Source: DASSTY01 sp035760645
GTDB taxonomy: Bacteria > Gemmatimonadota > Gemmatimonadetes > Gemmatimonadales > GWC2-71-9
Direction: 5' to 3'
Length of the DNA stretch: 64,000 nt
Assembly: GCA_035760645.1 (NCBI GenBank)
Contig: DASTSO010000141.1
Coordinates: 11,136-75,135, forward strand
A program made the position numbers and the translations under genes. Every line of letters begins with the position of its first letter. The stretch's first letter is position 1. Below, piece by piece: positions 1 through 8,545 of this stretch. The notes beneath the pieces are model-generated. The model was not told the origin of the DNA. It made no database searches and worked only from the letters and a program-made list of their open reading frames with translations.

Positions 1-1
1 G

Positions 2-976
2 ATCGCGGCCGCGCTCGTGCTCACCGCGGCGGGCGGATACGTCGTCTTCGGCAATCGCGGCGGGGGCGCGGCGAAGTCGCTGGCCCCGATGGTGCCGAGC
101 GTCGCCTTCGACGTCCCCGCCTCGGGGGCGGAGGTGGGCGGCGGCGACGACACCGCCCCCGCGACGTCGCCCGTGGTGCGGGAGCCGATCGAGCCGCCGG
201 CCCACGCCGCACCGGCCCGCGAAACGCCGCCGCCCGCCGCTCGGCGGCAGGAACCCGCCGTGGCCGCGCGGCCGGACAGCGAGGATTCGACCCCGGCCGA
301 CTCGGGCACCCCGGAGCCGGCCACGGCGCCGCCGCCCGCGGTGGCCGCTTCAGCGGCGCCCGCGGCACCAGTCCCCGCACGGGCCGACCGGCCGGCGCCG
401 CGCGAGACGCCGGCCGAGATCGCCGCCCGGCTGCGGCGCGCGGAAGAAGCCCGCCGCGCCACCATGATCGTCTCGGCGCGGGAGAACGCGCGCCGGGCGG
501 CGGTCGCCGCCGACAATACGGCCCCGGCGGCGGGAGCCGATGCCGCGGCGGCCCCGGCGAGCTCGACGGCCGCGACGCCGAGCGCACCCTCCGCGAGTCC
601 GGTGTCCCCGAGCCCGACGGCGGCCGCGGAGGAGGCACGCGCGGCGGCCGACCGGCGCTACGGCATCACCATGCGGCTCGGCCTCGACGAGGTGCACCGG
701 ATCCTCAACGGTCCGCTCCACGTCATCGACGGCTATCGGCCGCTCGTCACCGGCCTCACGGCGCCGGGCGTCGTGCGGGCGGTGTATACCGACGCGGCCG
801 GCCATCTCATCACGCTCGACCAGCGGCGTGGCCGCGAGGGACGCGCGTCCGAGCCGCAGATCACGACCTCCGGCAACCGCTCGACCGCCGAGTGGGCCAT
901 CGGCGACGTCTCCCTCACGCTTTCGGCCGCGATGCCGGCCGACGATTTCCGCTCGCTGGTGCGCCGCGTGCGCTGA
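2..976 (+). CDS. Membrane-anchored Pro/Ala-rich protein, 5' truncated; possible anti-sigma factor C-terminal part
   Basis: The reading frame is already open at the first bases and encodes a hydrophobic stretch (IAALVLTAAGGYVVF), so the gene begins upstream of the window; a GTG at 17 is only an internal codon. After this single membrane segment comes about 190 residues of Pro/Ala-rich low-complexity linker. A folded C-terminal domain of roughly 105 residues follows, with LGLDEVHRIL, VVRAVYTDAAGHLITLDQ and STAEWAIGDVSLTLSAAM. A membrane anchor, long linker and a small beta domain with an LITLDQ...W..GD..L.LS pattern resemble the extracytoplasmic half of anti-sigma factors, but the cytoplasmic half is missing here. 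Function is therefore an inference. Followed after 27 nt by a co-directional regulator gene. Confidence 0.6.
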   Translation: MAAALVLTAAGGYVVFGNRGGGAAKSLAPMVPSVAFDVPASGAEVGGGDDTAPATSPVVREPIEPPAHAAPARETPPPAARRQEPAVAARPDSEDSTPADSGTPEPATAPPPAVAASAAPAAPVPARADRPAPRETPAEIAARLRRAEEARRATMIVSARENARRAAVAADNTAPAAGADAAAAPASSTAATPSAPSASPVSPSPTAAAEEARAAADRRYGITMRLGLDEVHRILNGPLHVIDGYRPLVTGLTAPGVVRAVYTDAAGHLITLDQRRGREGRASEPQITTSGNRSTAEWAIGDVSLTLSAAMPADDFRSLVRRVR

Positions 977-1003
977 GCGCCGCGCCGCGTCCCTCCGACC
1001 GAC

Positions 1004-3775
1004 ATGCTCGAGCTGCGCACCCTCGGGGTGCTGGACCTGCACGGGCCCGCGGGGACCGACTGCGGCGCCATCCTGCGGCAGCCGAAGCGGCTCGCGCTCC
1101 TGGCCTATCTCGCGGCGAGCGCGCCACGCCGCTTCCACCGGCGCGACACGCTCCTCGGCGTCTTCTGGCCCGAGCTCGACGCGGGCCACGCGCGCGCGGC
1201 GCTGCGCCGGGCGCTCTACTTCCTGCGGAAGGGTCTGGGCGAGGGCGTCGTCGTGGGACGCGGCGAGGAGGAGGTCGCCATCGCCGAGGAGCCCTTGTGG
1301 TGCGACGCGGCGGCCTTCGATGAGGCGATCGCGGCGGGGCGGCCGGCGGAGGCGCTCGCGCTCTATCGCGGCGAGCTGCTGCACGGCTTCCACCTGGCGG
1401 GGGTTCCGGAGTTCGAGCGCTGGCTCGACGGCGAGCGCGCGACCCGGCGGGCGCAGGCCTCGCGCGCCGCGTGGACGCTGGCGGACACGAGCGAGCGCGC
1501 CGGCGAGACGGCGGACGCGGTACGCTGGGCGCGGCACGCCGCGGCGCTCACGCCCTACGACGAGGCCGCACTGCGGCGCCTCGTCGCCGCGCTCGACCGC
1601 CTGGGCGAGCGGCCCGCGGCGCTGCGCGCCTACGACGAGTTCGCGCAGCGGCTCGCGGCCGAGTACGAGCTCGAGCCCTCGGCCGAGACGCGGGCCGCGG
1701 TCGAGGCGATCCGCCAGGGCCCGCGGCCCGCGCCCGCACCCGCGTCCGCGGCGGCCACGAAGCCCCCCGCGCCCGCCTCCCCGCCTCCCGCTCCCGCCGC
1801 GCCCGTCCTCACGCCCCCTCCCCCGACCCGCACGGCGGATCCCGCGGTGCTCGCGGTATTGCCGTTCGAGGTGCGCGCCGGCGCACACCTCGGATATCTC
1901 GCGCACGGCATGGTGGACCTCCTCTCGACCAAGCTCGACGGCGCGGGCGCGCTGCGCACGGTGGACCCGCGCGCGCTGCTCGCCTACCGGGCGGAGGCCG
2001 GCTCGGGCCCGCTCGACCCGACCGCGAGCGCCGCGCTCGCGGCGCGCTTCGGCGCGGGCCGCGTGCTCGCGGGCGCGGTGGTGGAGGCGGGCGGCCGCCT
2101 GCAGCTCAGCGCGACGCTCTACGACGACGCGGGCGCGCCGCTCGCGCGCGCCGTAGTCGAGGGCGAGAGCGAGGGCGCGCTCTTCACCATGGTGGACGAC
2201 CTCGCGCGGCAGCTCCTCGTGGGCGACGCACAGGGCCCGCACGCGCGGCTCACCCAGCTCGCCGGGCGCACGACCGGGTCGCTCGCGGCGCTGAAGGCGT
2301 GGCTCGAGGGGGAGCGGCACTTCCGGCTGAGCCGCTACTTCGAGGCGATCGATTGCTACCAGCGCGCCGTCGGCGAGGACCCGGCCTTCGCGCTCGCGCA
2401 CTACCGGCTCGCCGCCGCGCTCGCGGCGAGCGCCATGCCGGAGCCCGCGCGCGCCGCGGCCGCGGAAGCGTTCGCGCATCGCGAGCGGCTCTCGGCGCAC
2501 GCGCGCCTGCTGCTCGACGCGCAGCGCGCCTGGCTGCACGGCCAGGTGGCCGAGGCCGAGGCGCTCTACACGACGATCGTCGGCACCTACCCCGACGACA
2601 TGGAGGCGTGGTTCCTCCTCGGCGACCTGCTCTTCCACGGCAACGCGATGCGGGGCCGCCCGTGCACCGAGGCGCAGAGCGCCTTCCTGCGCACGCTCGC
2701 CTTCGAGCCCGGCCACGTGAGCGCGCGCGGCCACCTCGCGCGCATCGCGGCGCTCGAGGGCGAGACCGCGGCCGTGGAGGCGCACGTCGCCAAGCTGCTC
2801 GCCGTGAGTCCCGCGAGCGACCAGGCCCTCGGCATGCGCGCGCTCCGGGCCGCGGTGCGCGGCGATGCGGCCGAGCGGCGGCGCACGACCGACGAGCTGC
2901 TGCACGCGCGGGTGCTGACGGCGGCGATCGCGTTCTCGGACGTGGCGCTCTACGCGAACGACCTCGCCGGGGCGGAGGAGATCGCCGAGCGCTTCACCGC
3001 CGAGGTGCGCGCGCCCGAGCTGCAGGCGCTCTGCCGCACGATGCTCGCCCACCTGGCGCTCGCGCGCGGGCGGCGCCGTGCGGCGGAGACGGCGCTCGCC
3101 GCGGCGGAGGCGCTCGATCCGGTGCAATCGCTCCTGACGCGCGGCCTCTTCGCCACGCTGCCCTTCGTGCCGTACGCGGCGGATGCGCTGGAGGCGCTGC
3201 GCGCGCAGCTCGCCGCGTGGCCCGCCGCGGCGACGCCGCCGAGCCACCAGCTCGCGCTCGCGCTGCACAACGGGCTGCACGCGCACTTCCGCGCGTACCT
3301 GCTCGCCCACCTGAGCGCGCGCCTGGGCGATCTGCGTGCCCTCGACCGCTGGGGCGAGGAGCTCGCGCGGCTGCCGGCGCCGGCCCAGGGCACGACGCTC
3401 GTCTGGAACCTCGCGCGCAGCGTCGCGGCTCAGCGCCACCGGCTGCGTGGCGATGCGGCCGGCGCGCTCGAGGCGCTCGCCCGAAGTCGACTGGAAACGT
3501 GGTTTCAGCTCACCGTGGCCTCGCCCTTCTACGCCCAGGCGGGGGAGCGGTTCCTGCGCGCCGAGCTGCTGGCGGAGCTGGGGCGGGACGACGAGGCACT
3601 CGGCTGGTACCGCTCGCTGGTCGAGCGCTCGCCGTTCGAGCTCGTCTTCCGCGCGCCGGCGCACCGGCGCCAGGCCGCGCTCCACGAGCGCGCCGGCCGC
3701 GCCGAGGACGCGGCACGCCACCGGGCCGTGGCCGACGCGCTCTGGCGCGACGGCGAGCTGGTACCGCCCGAGTGA
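1004..3775 (+). CDS. BTAD (SARP-type) transcriptional regulator with TolB-like segment and TPR repeats
   Basis: A 923-residue cytoplasmic regulator. Residues about 1-95 form an OmpR-like winged helix (MLELRTLGVLDL, then PKRLALLAYLA and RRDTLLGVFWPELD). Residues about 100-240 are the all-helical bacterial transcriptional activation domain (ALALYRGELLHGFHLAG, ERATRRAQASRAAWTLA). A Pro/Ala linker precedes a segment starting AVLPFEVRAGAHLGYLAHGMVDLLSTKLDG, which resembles the TolB-like domain seen between DNA-binding and TPR parts in many large regulators. The remaining ~500 residues are TPR-like helical hairpins (for example YFEAIDCYQRAVGEDPAFALAHYRLAAAL). This architecture is common and multi-copy in Gemmatimonadota. 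Targets cannot be read from the sequence; the truncated gene just upstream is the nearest candidate partner. ATG start, 27 nt after the preceding stop. Confidence 0.85.
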   Translation: MLELRTLGVLDLHGPAGTDCGAILRQPKRLALLAYLAASAPRRFHRRDTLLGVFWPELDAGHARAALRRALYFLRKGLGEGVVVGRGEEEVAIAEEPLWCDAAAFDEAIAAGRPAEALALYRGELLHGFHLAGVPEFERWLDGERATRRAQASRAAWTLADTSERAGETADAVRWARHAAALTPYDEAALRRLVAALDRLGERPAALRAYDEFAQRLAAEYELEPSAETRAAVEAIRQGPRPAPAPASAAATKPPAPASPPPAPAAPVLTPPPPTRTADPAVLAVLPFEVRAGAHLGYLAHGMVDLLSTKLDGAGALRTVDPRALLAYRAEAGSGPLDPTASAALAARFGAGRVLAGAVVEAGGRLQLSATLYDDAGAPLARAVVEGESEGALFTMVDDLARQLLVGDAQGPHARLTQLAGRTTGSLAALKAWLEGERHFRLSRYFEAIDCYQRAVGEDPAFALAHYRLAAALAASAMPEPARAAAAEAFAHRERLSAHARLLLDAQRAWLHGQVAEAEALYTTIVGTYPDDMEAWFLLGDLLFHGNAMRGRPCTEAQSAFLRTLAFEPGHVSARGHLARIAALEGETAAVEAHVAKLLAVSPASDQALGMRALRAAVRGDAAERRRTTDELLHARVLTAAIAFSDVALYANDLAGAEEIAERFTAEVRAPELQALCRTMLAHLALARGRRRAAETALAAAEALDPVQSLLTRGLFATLPFVPYAADALEALRAQLAAWPAAATPPSHQLALALHNGLHAHFRAYLLAHLSARLGDLRALDRWGEELARLPAPAQGTTLVWNLARSVAAQRHRLRGDAAGALEALARSRLETWFQLTVASPFYAQAGERFLRAELLAELGRDDEALGWYRSLVERSPFELVFRAPAHRRQAALHERAGRAEDAARHRAVADALWRDGELVPPE

Positions 3776-3800
3776 CGCAGGGACGCCCGCGCGCCGGCGC

Positions 3801-6374
3801 TCAGCCGCCGGGGCCGGCGGCTTCTTCCCCCACCTCGCCGGTCGGCGCGGCCGGGGCGCCGGCGCCGCTCTCGTTCCCGTTGCCGTTCGCGGCCCCGCGC
3901 CCGTCGCGCGTCCCTGCGCCGGCGGCCGTGGCGTCGAGCAGCTCGCGCACCTTGCGCAGGAAGTCGTCGGAGCCGAACGGCTTCTGAATGAAGTCGAGGT
4001 CCGACTCGGAGATGCCGCGCCGCACGATCTCGTCGTTGGTGTAGCCCGAGATGAAGAGCACCCGGAGCCCGGGGCGCAGCGCGAGCAGGCGATCGGCGAG
4101 CTCCCGGCCCCCCATCTCGGGCATCACGACGTCGGTGATGACGAGGTGCAGCGGCCCGCGGTGGCGCTCGAGGGCGAGCAGCGCGTCGCGGCCGTGGCGC
4201 GCCTCGATCACGGCGTAGCCCTGGCGCACGAGCATCTTGCGCAGCAGCTCGCGCACGCCCTCCTCGTCCTCGACGAGCAGGATCGTCTCGAGCCCCCGCA
4301 GCGCGTCGGCGTCGGCCGACTCGGGCGCCGCCGCCTCGGCGGCGGGGGCCTCGAGCAGCGGCCAGTAGACCTTCACCACCGTCCCCTGCCCCGGCTCGCT
4401 CGAGACCCGCACCACCCCGCCCGCCTGCCGCACGATCCCGTAGACGATCGACAGCCCCAGCCCCGCGCCGCTCGCCGGATCCTTGGTGGTGAAGAAGGGC
4501 TGGAAGAGCCGCGCCTGGGTCTCGCCGTCCATGCCGTGCCCGGTGTCGCTCACGGCGAGGGTGAGATAGCGCCCGGGCTTGAGCTGCCGCCCCCGGGACG
4601 CCGCGCCCACCACCCGCTCGGCGGTCTCGATCGTGAGGGTGCCGCCGTGCGGCATCGCGTCGCGGGCGTTGAGGACCAGGTTCATGATCACCTGCTCCAC
4701 CTGCGACGGATCGGCGCGCACGCGGCCGACCTCGGGGGCGAGCACGGTGGCGAGCTGGATGTCGGCGCCCAGGAGGCGCTGGACGAGGTGCTCCATCCCG
4801 CGCACCACCTCGTTGACCTCCACCGGCTGCGGCACCGCGCGCGGGCGCCGGCCGAAGGCGAGGAGCTGGCGCGTGAGCAGCGCTCCGCGCTCGGCGGCGC
4901 GGCGGATCTTCTCCACGTCCTGCGCGTGGGCGTCGCCGCGCGGCAGATCGCGCAGCAGGAGCTCGCTGTAGCCGTGGATCGCCGTGAGCACGTTGTTGAA
5001 GTCGTGGGCGATCCCGGTGGCGAGCCGGCCCACCGCGTCGAGCTTCTGCACCTGGCGCAGCTGCTCCTCGCTCTGGTGCAGGGCGGCCTTGGTGCGGGTG
5101 CGCTCGGTGATGTCGGTGACCTGCACGAGCCGAGCGCGGCCGGTGCCGAGCGGCAGCTCGTGCGAGGCGATCTCGACGTCCACGATCCCGCCGTCCTTCT
5201 TCTGGTGCTGGGTGACGGCGACCTGCTCGCGGCCGCTCACCGGCCGCTCGGGCGGATGGAGCCGCGCGGCGACGTCGTCGGGCGGCCGCAGGTCCATGAC
5301 CGAGAGGGAGAGGAACTCGTCGCGCGCGTAGCCGTAGTGCCGCACCGCGGCGTCGTTGACGGCGAGGAACTGCAGCGTCTCGACGTCGAAGACCCACATC
5401 GGCTGCGGGTTGTTCTCGAAGAGGAGGCGGTAGCGCTGTTCGGCCGCGTCCGCGTCGTGCTCGAGGCGCGCGGCATCGACGCTGAGCGCGGCGGTCGCGG
5501 CGAGCTGCCCGGCGACGACCAGATCGGCCTCGGCGTAGCGGCGGCCCGATTCGGCCATCGCGAGCGTGAGCGCGCCGAGCACCTGCCCGCGTGCGACGAG
5601 GGGGACCACCATGTAGGACCCCGGCGCGAGCGCCTGGAGGCGTCGCAGATGCTCCTCGTCCTGGGCCAGCTCCTGCAGGTCCTCGGGCCGCACCTCCTCG
5701 ACCAGCACCGGCTCGGGTACCGCCGGGTCGCCCCGCAGCGTGGCCGAGAGCTCGCGCGGCACGTAGCGGCGGAGACCGTGCAGCACCACCTCGCGCGCGA
5801 GCTCGCGGTGCGAGCTCGCCACGTAGCTCACGGTGCGGCCGGGACCGATGACGTGCACCAGGCACCAGTCGGCGAGCGCGGGCACGGCGAGCTTGCAGAC
5901 CGTCTGCAGCGTCGTCTCGTACTCGAGCGAGGAGGCGAGGAGCTGGCTCATCTCGGCGACGACGCCCACCGTCCGGTCCGCGCCGGGGGCCACGAGCGTG
6001 GGCGCCGCCGCCCCGCGCGCCAGCGTCCGGCGCGAGCTCAGCAGCAGGACGATCGTCGGGGCGATGAGCGCGACCAGGACCAGGCTGCGCCGATCCTCGG
6101 GAGTGTAGCGCAGGATGTGCCCGCTCTCGGAGAGGAAGTGCAGCGCATAGAGCACGACGAGGAGCGCGCTGATGAGCCCCGGCCGCAGCCCGCCCCACAG
6201 CGTGGCGAGGACGAGGGTGAGCAGGAGCAGCGGGAAGGGGCTCGGGATGAGGATCCCGTGGCGGGTCAGCAGGTCGAGGATGATCGCCGTGGCCATCGTC
6301 AGCAGCGGCCCGCTGACGTTGGCGCCGAGCCGGGCCCAGTCGATCCCAGCCCACGACCGGCGCTCGTCGGTCAT
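3801..6374 (-). CDS. Hybrid sensor histidine kinase (membrane, GAF, PAS, HisKA, HATPase, REC)
   Basis: About 857 residues. The N-terminus has three or so membrane segments (LLTMATAIILDLLT, LLLLTLVLATLWGGL...LLVVLYALHFL, LVLVALIAPTIVLLL). A GAF-like region (about 135-285) and a PAS domain (about 310-420, YRLLFENNPQPMWVFD) follow. Then comes the HisKA box with the phosphoacceptor His in GIAHDFNNVLTAIHGYSELLL, an HATPase domain (NLVLNARDAM, DTGHGMD, GAGLGLSIVYGIV), and a C-terminal receiver with Asp in LVITDVVMPEMGGREL and Lys in FIQKPF. HDFNN-type hybrid kinases usually phosphorylate their own receiver and pass signal to a separate regulator; none is adjacent. A longer frame reaches 6500, but the ATG at 6374 (MTDERRSWAG) with a GGCAGG sequence upstream leads directly into the membrane part and is preferred. 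Confidence 0.88.
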   Translation of the reverse strand: MTDERRSWAGIDWARLGANVSGPLLTMATAIILDLLTRHGILIPSPFPLLLLTLVLATLWGGLRPGLISALLVVLYALHFLSESGHILRYTPEDRRSLVLVALIAPTIVLLLSSRRTLARGAAAPTLVAPGADRTVGVVAEMSQLLASSLEYETTLQTVCKLAVPALADWCLVHVIGPGRTVSYVASSHRELAREVVLHGLRRYVPRELSATLRGDPAVPEPVLVEEVRPEDLQELAQDEEHLRRLQALAPGSYMVVPLVARGQVLGALTLAMAESGRRYAEADLVVAGQLAATAALSVDAARLEHDADAAEQRYRLLFENNPQPMWVFDVETLQFLAVNDAAVRHYGYARDEFLSLSVMDLRPPDDVAARLHPPERPVSGREQVAVTQHQKKDGGIVDVEIASHELPLGTGRARLVQVTDITERTRTKAALHQSEEQLRQVQKLDAVGRLATGIAHDFNNVLTAIHGYSELLLRDLPRGDAHAQDVEKIRRAAERGALLTRQLLAFGRRPRAVPQPVEVNEVVRGMEHLVQRLLGADIQLATVLAPEVGRVRADPSQVEQVIMNLVLNARDAMPHGGTLTIETAERVVGAASRGRQLKPGRYLTLAVSDTGHGMDGETQARLFQPFFTTKDPASGAGLGLSIVYGIVRQAGGVVRVSSEPGQGTVVKVYWPLLEAPAAEAAAPESADADALRGLETILLVEDEEGVRELLRKMLVRQGYAVIEARHGRDALLALERHRGPLHLVITDVVMPEMGGRELADRLLALRPGLRVLFISGYTNDEIVRRGISESDLDFIQKPFGSDDFLRKVRELLDATAAGAGTRDGRGAANGNGNESGAGAPAAPTGEVGEEAAGPGG

Positions 6375-6618
6375 GGCATACCTGCCGATCTCGAGTTCAT
6401 GGGCCACGCGCCGGTCCTCAGCCTGGGAACAGGGGGCGGGAGTCGTCCACCGTTGCCAATCTGGCCCGGCCCCGGACCGCCATTCTGTGACCACCTTCAC
6501 ACGTACTTAGCTCACGGCGCCGGGGCTGGCGGGCGTGGCCGGCCGGCCCTTACTTGGGAAGGGGCGGCCCGTCGCCGTCCATTGCAGGGTTCATCGTCGT
6601 ACCAGTGCAGGAGGAAGC

Positions 6619-6804
6619 ATGGCAGACGCCAACCGCAACACCCCCGGATCCGCCGACCGCCAGGACCGCCAGCAGCGCCATCGCGCCGCCCGGCAGATGG
6701 GCGCCTCGGGCCATGAGGACGAGGGCGCCACGCCCGACGAGGCGCGGAACCTGACCGAGCACCGCGTCCCCAAGACCCGGAAGCACTCGAGCGGCGAGCT
6801 CTGA
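6619..6804 (+). CDS. Small hydrophilic, probably disordered protein (61 aa)
   Basis: ATG at 6619 is preceded by a strong ribosome-binding site (GGAGGAAGC) and the frame ends with TGA just before a textbook terminator at 6836-6867, so this is very likely a real short gene. The product (MADANRNTPGS...RKHSSGEL) is rich in charged and polar residues, with repeated QDRQQRHRAARQ and EDEGATPDEARN, no hydrophobic segment and no recognisable domain. It resembles small stress-associated disordered proteins in composition only. It stands alone, between a minus-strand kinase and the end of the glycan operon. Unrecognised. Confidence 0.65.
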   Translation: MADANRNTPGSADRQDRQQRHRAARQMGASGHEDEGATPDEARNLTEHRVPKTRKHSSGEL

Positions 6805-6835
6805 GGTCCGCGGTCCCCCAATCCACGCATGCCAT

Positions 6836-6867
6836 GAGCGCCCCTCGCGGGGCGCTCGTTTCTTTTT
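6836..6867 (+). terminator. Intrinsic terminator after the 61-aa gene
   Basis: A perfect 9-bp stem (GAGCGCCCC / GGGGCGCTC) with a TCGC loop at 6836-6857 is followed by GTTTCTTTTT. The U-tract is only on the plus-strand side, so it serves the small gene at 6619-6804 and not the convergent glycan operon. Confidence 0.9.
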
Positions 6868-6892
6868 CCGATCGCCGTGGCCGGGATCGTCC

Positions 6893-8545
6893 TCACCGGG
6901 CCGCGGGCGGGGCCGGCACCCGGGCGAATGCGATCGCCCCCGGCCCGTCGTAGACGACCCGCCAGCGCGGATCGGCCCGCAGCGATCCGACGAGGGGTGC
7001 ACAGCAGGTGCTCAGGACCCCGCGCGGCACGTAGACGTGCGTGAACGAAATCCGCCACGCCGCCGCCCAGCGGTCGAGACAGGCGGCGGTGCCACCGCCG
7101 CAGCGCTGGAGCTGCTGCGCGAGCTTCTGCTGCCGCCGGAACGCGCCGGCGGGCAGCCACTCGGTGCCCTGCACGGTCGCCACGCTCGGCCGACCCGTCG
7201 CGACCGGAAACCATTCGGAATACGGATCATAGAACCAGCCCCGGCCGCTCACGACGACGAACCGGCTGGCGGCCGGGGTGAGCGTGGCCATCCGGCGCAT
7301 GGCCGCGCGGTCGGAGGCGTCGAGCGCCACGAGGAGGCTCGCCTCGCCCGCGTAGCGGGGATCGCTGACGAGCGCCCCCGCCGTGGCGTAGAGCAGCGCC
7401 GCCGCCGCGACCGCGGCCGGGAACCACCGCTCGAGCCCCGGCGCGGCCGCCTCCCCCGCGGCGCGCCGCAGGAGCGGCCAGATCCCCTCGCAGGCGCCCA
7501 CCGCCGCGAGCAGCGCGACGGGCACGCTCGCGAAGGTCGCGCCCTGGCGCGGATCGACGACGAGCGAGGCGATCCACCAGACGGGCAGGAGGAGCTGTCG
7601 CCGCGGAAGGAGGAGAACGCCGCCGAGCACGGCGAGCACGCCCACGAGCGGAAAAAACGACTCGCCCGTCATGGTCACGCCGAAACGGGCGAGCGCGACG
7701 GCCACCTGCCAGGCGGTCGCCCCGCTCGACCACACCGCGTTGCCGGCCGCGGCGGCGGCACGGAAGGGCGCCCAGCCATGTACCCGCACGACCGCGAGCG
7801 CCCACGGCGCGGCGACGAGCGTGGCGCCGCCGGCCACCACGGCCATCCCGGCGAGCGCCCGCCGACTGCGCCCGAACCACAGGAAGAACAGCACGATGGA
7901 GACCGCGAGCCACGGCGCCGTGCCGATGTGACTCAGCACCGTCAGCCCCGCGCAGAGCGCGGCGAGCAGCGCCGCGCGCCAGCGGCCGCGCACGCACCAG
8001 TCGTGCACCGCGCCGAGCGCGAGCAGCGCAAACAGGACCCCCGGCGCGCGCGTGAGGCCCCCGCCCATGAGGAGCCAGACGAAGCTGCGCGGCACGAGGG
8101 CGAAGGCCGCGACGGCGGCGACGCGCAGCGGGCGCGTGGGCAGCAGCCGCGCGGCGAGCCCGGCGAACGCGACGAGCGTGAGCGCCGTGGTCACCAGCGG
8201 AATCCAGCGCAGCAGGTCGTCGAGCGGCACCGGTGTCAGGACGTCGAGCGCGGCGGCGAGATAGAAGCCGAGCGGCGGGTACGCGTACGGCAGCCCGAGC
8301 CCGTTGTAGCTGGTCGTGGCGGGGAGGGCGAAGCCGTTGGCCTGGAGGTCCCGCACCATCGCGTGGAACATCCCGCCGTCGTTCAGCGGGAAATCGGCGG
8401 CGAGGACGTGGCTCGCCCGCACGAGCACGCCGAGGGCCACGGCGAGCGCGACGGGATGCGCCGCGGCGAGCGCGCCCGCGCGCTGCAGTGCGGCGGCCGC
8501 CCGGGCCCGGCCCGGGAACGCGACGGCCGGCGAGGCGGTCGTCAC
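6893..8545 (-). CDS. Polytopic membrane glycosyltransferase-like protein (GT39/GT-C type)
   Basis: Last gene of the glycan operon, 550 residues, with about ten hydrophobic segments. The first extracytoplasmic loop (LAADFPLNDGGMFHAMVRDL) carries the acidic pair expected of GT-C enzymes that use polyprenyl-phosphate sugars, and further loops contain LPYAYPPLGFYLAAAL. The C-terminal ~100 residues (FVVVSGRGWFYDPYSEWFPVATGRPSVATVQGTEW) form a soluble tail. GTG start overlaps the stop of the upstream gene as GTGA (4 nt), implying translational coupling; this excludes the much longer antisense-like extension of the same frame. It likely adds a sugar to a lipid-linked or surface glycan; the substrate is unknown. 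Confidence 0.75.
   Translation of the reverse strand: MTTASPAVAFPGRARAAAALQRAGALAAAHPVALAVALGVLVRASHVLAADFPLNDGGMFHAMVRDLQANGFALPATTSYNGLGLPYAYPPLGFYLAAALDVLTPVPLDDLLRWIPLVTTALTLVAFAGLAARLLPTRPLRVAAVAAFALVPRSFVWLLMGGGLTRAPGVLFALLALGAVHDWCVRGRWRAALLAALCAGLTVLSHIGTAPWLAVSIVLFFLWFGRSRRALAGMAVVAGGATLVAAPWALAVVRVHGWAPFRAAAAAGNAVWSSGATAWQVAVALARFGVTMTGESFFPLVGVLAVLGGVLLLPRRQLLLPVWWIASLVVDPRQGATFASVPVALLAAVGACEGIWPLLRRAAGEAAAPGLERWFPAAVAAAALLYATAGALVSDPRYAGEASLLVALDASDRAAMRRMATLTPAASRFVVVSGRGWFYDPYSEWFPVATGRPSVATVQGTEWLPAGAFRRQQKLAQQLQRCGGGTAACLDRWAAAWRISFTHVYVPRGVLSTCCAPLVGSLRADPRWRVVYDGPGAIAFARVPAPPAAR

Noticed and set aside
350..3721. 1123-residue open frame on the minus strand opposite the BTAD/TPR regulator
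   Set aside because: Arg/Glu/His-rich shadow with no domain or hydrophobic core; the plus strand carries a clear regulator. Long antisense frames are expected at this GC content.
6484..6511. Further CTTCAC box upstream of the 61-aa gene
   Set aside because: One CTTCAC (6495-6500) is present, but the hexamer one period later is CTTAGC and no -10 lies at the expected distance.
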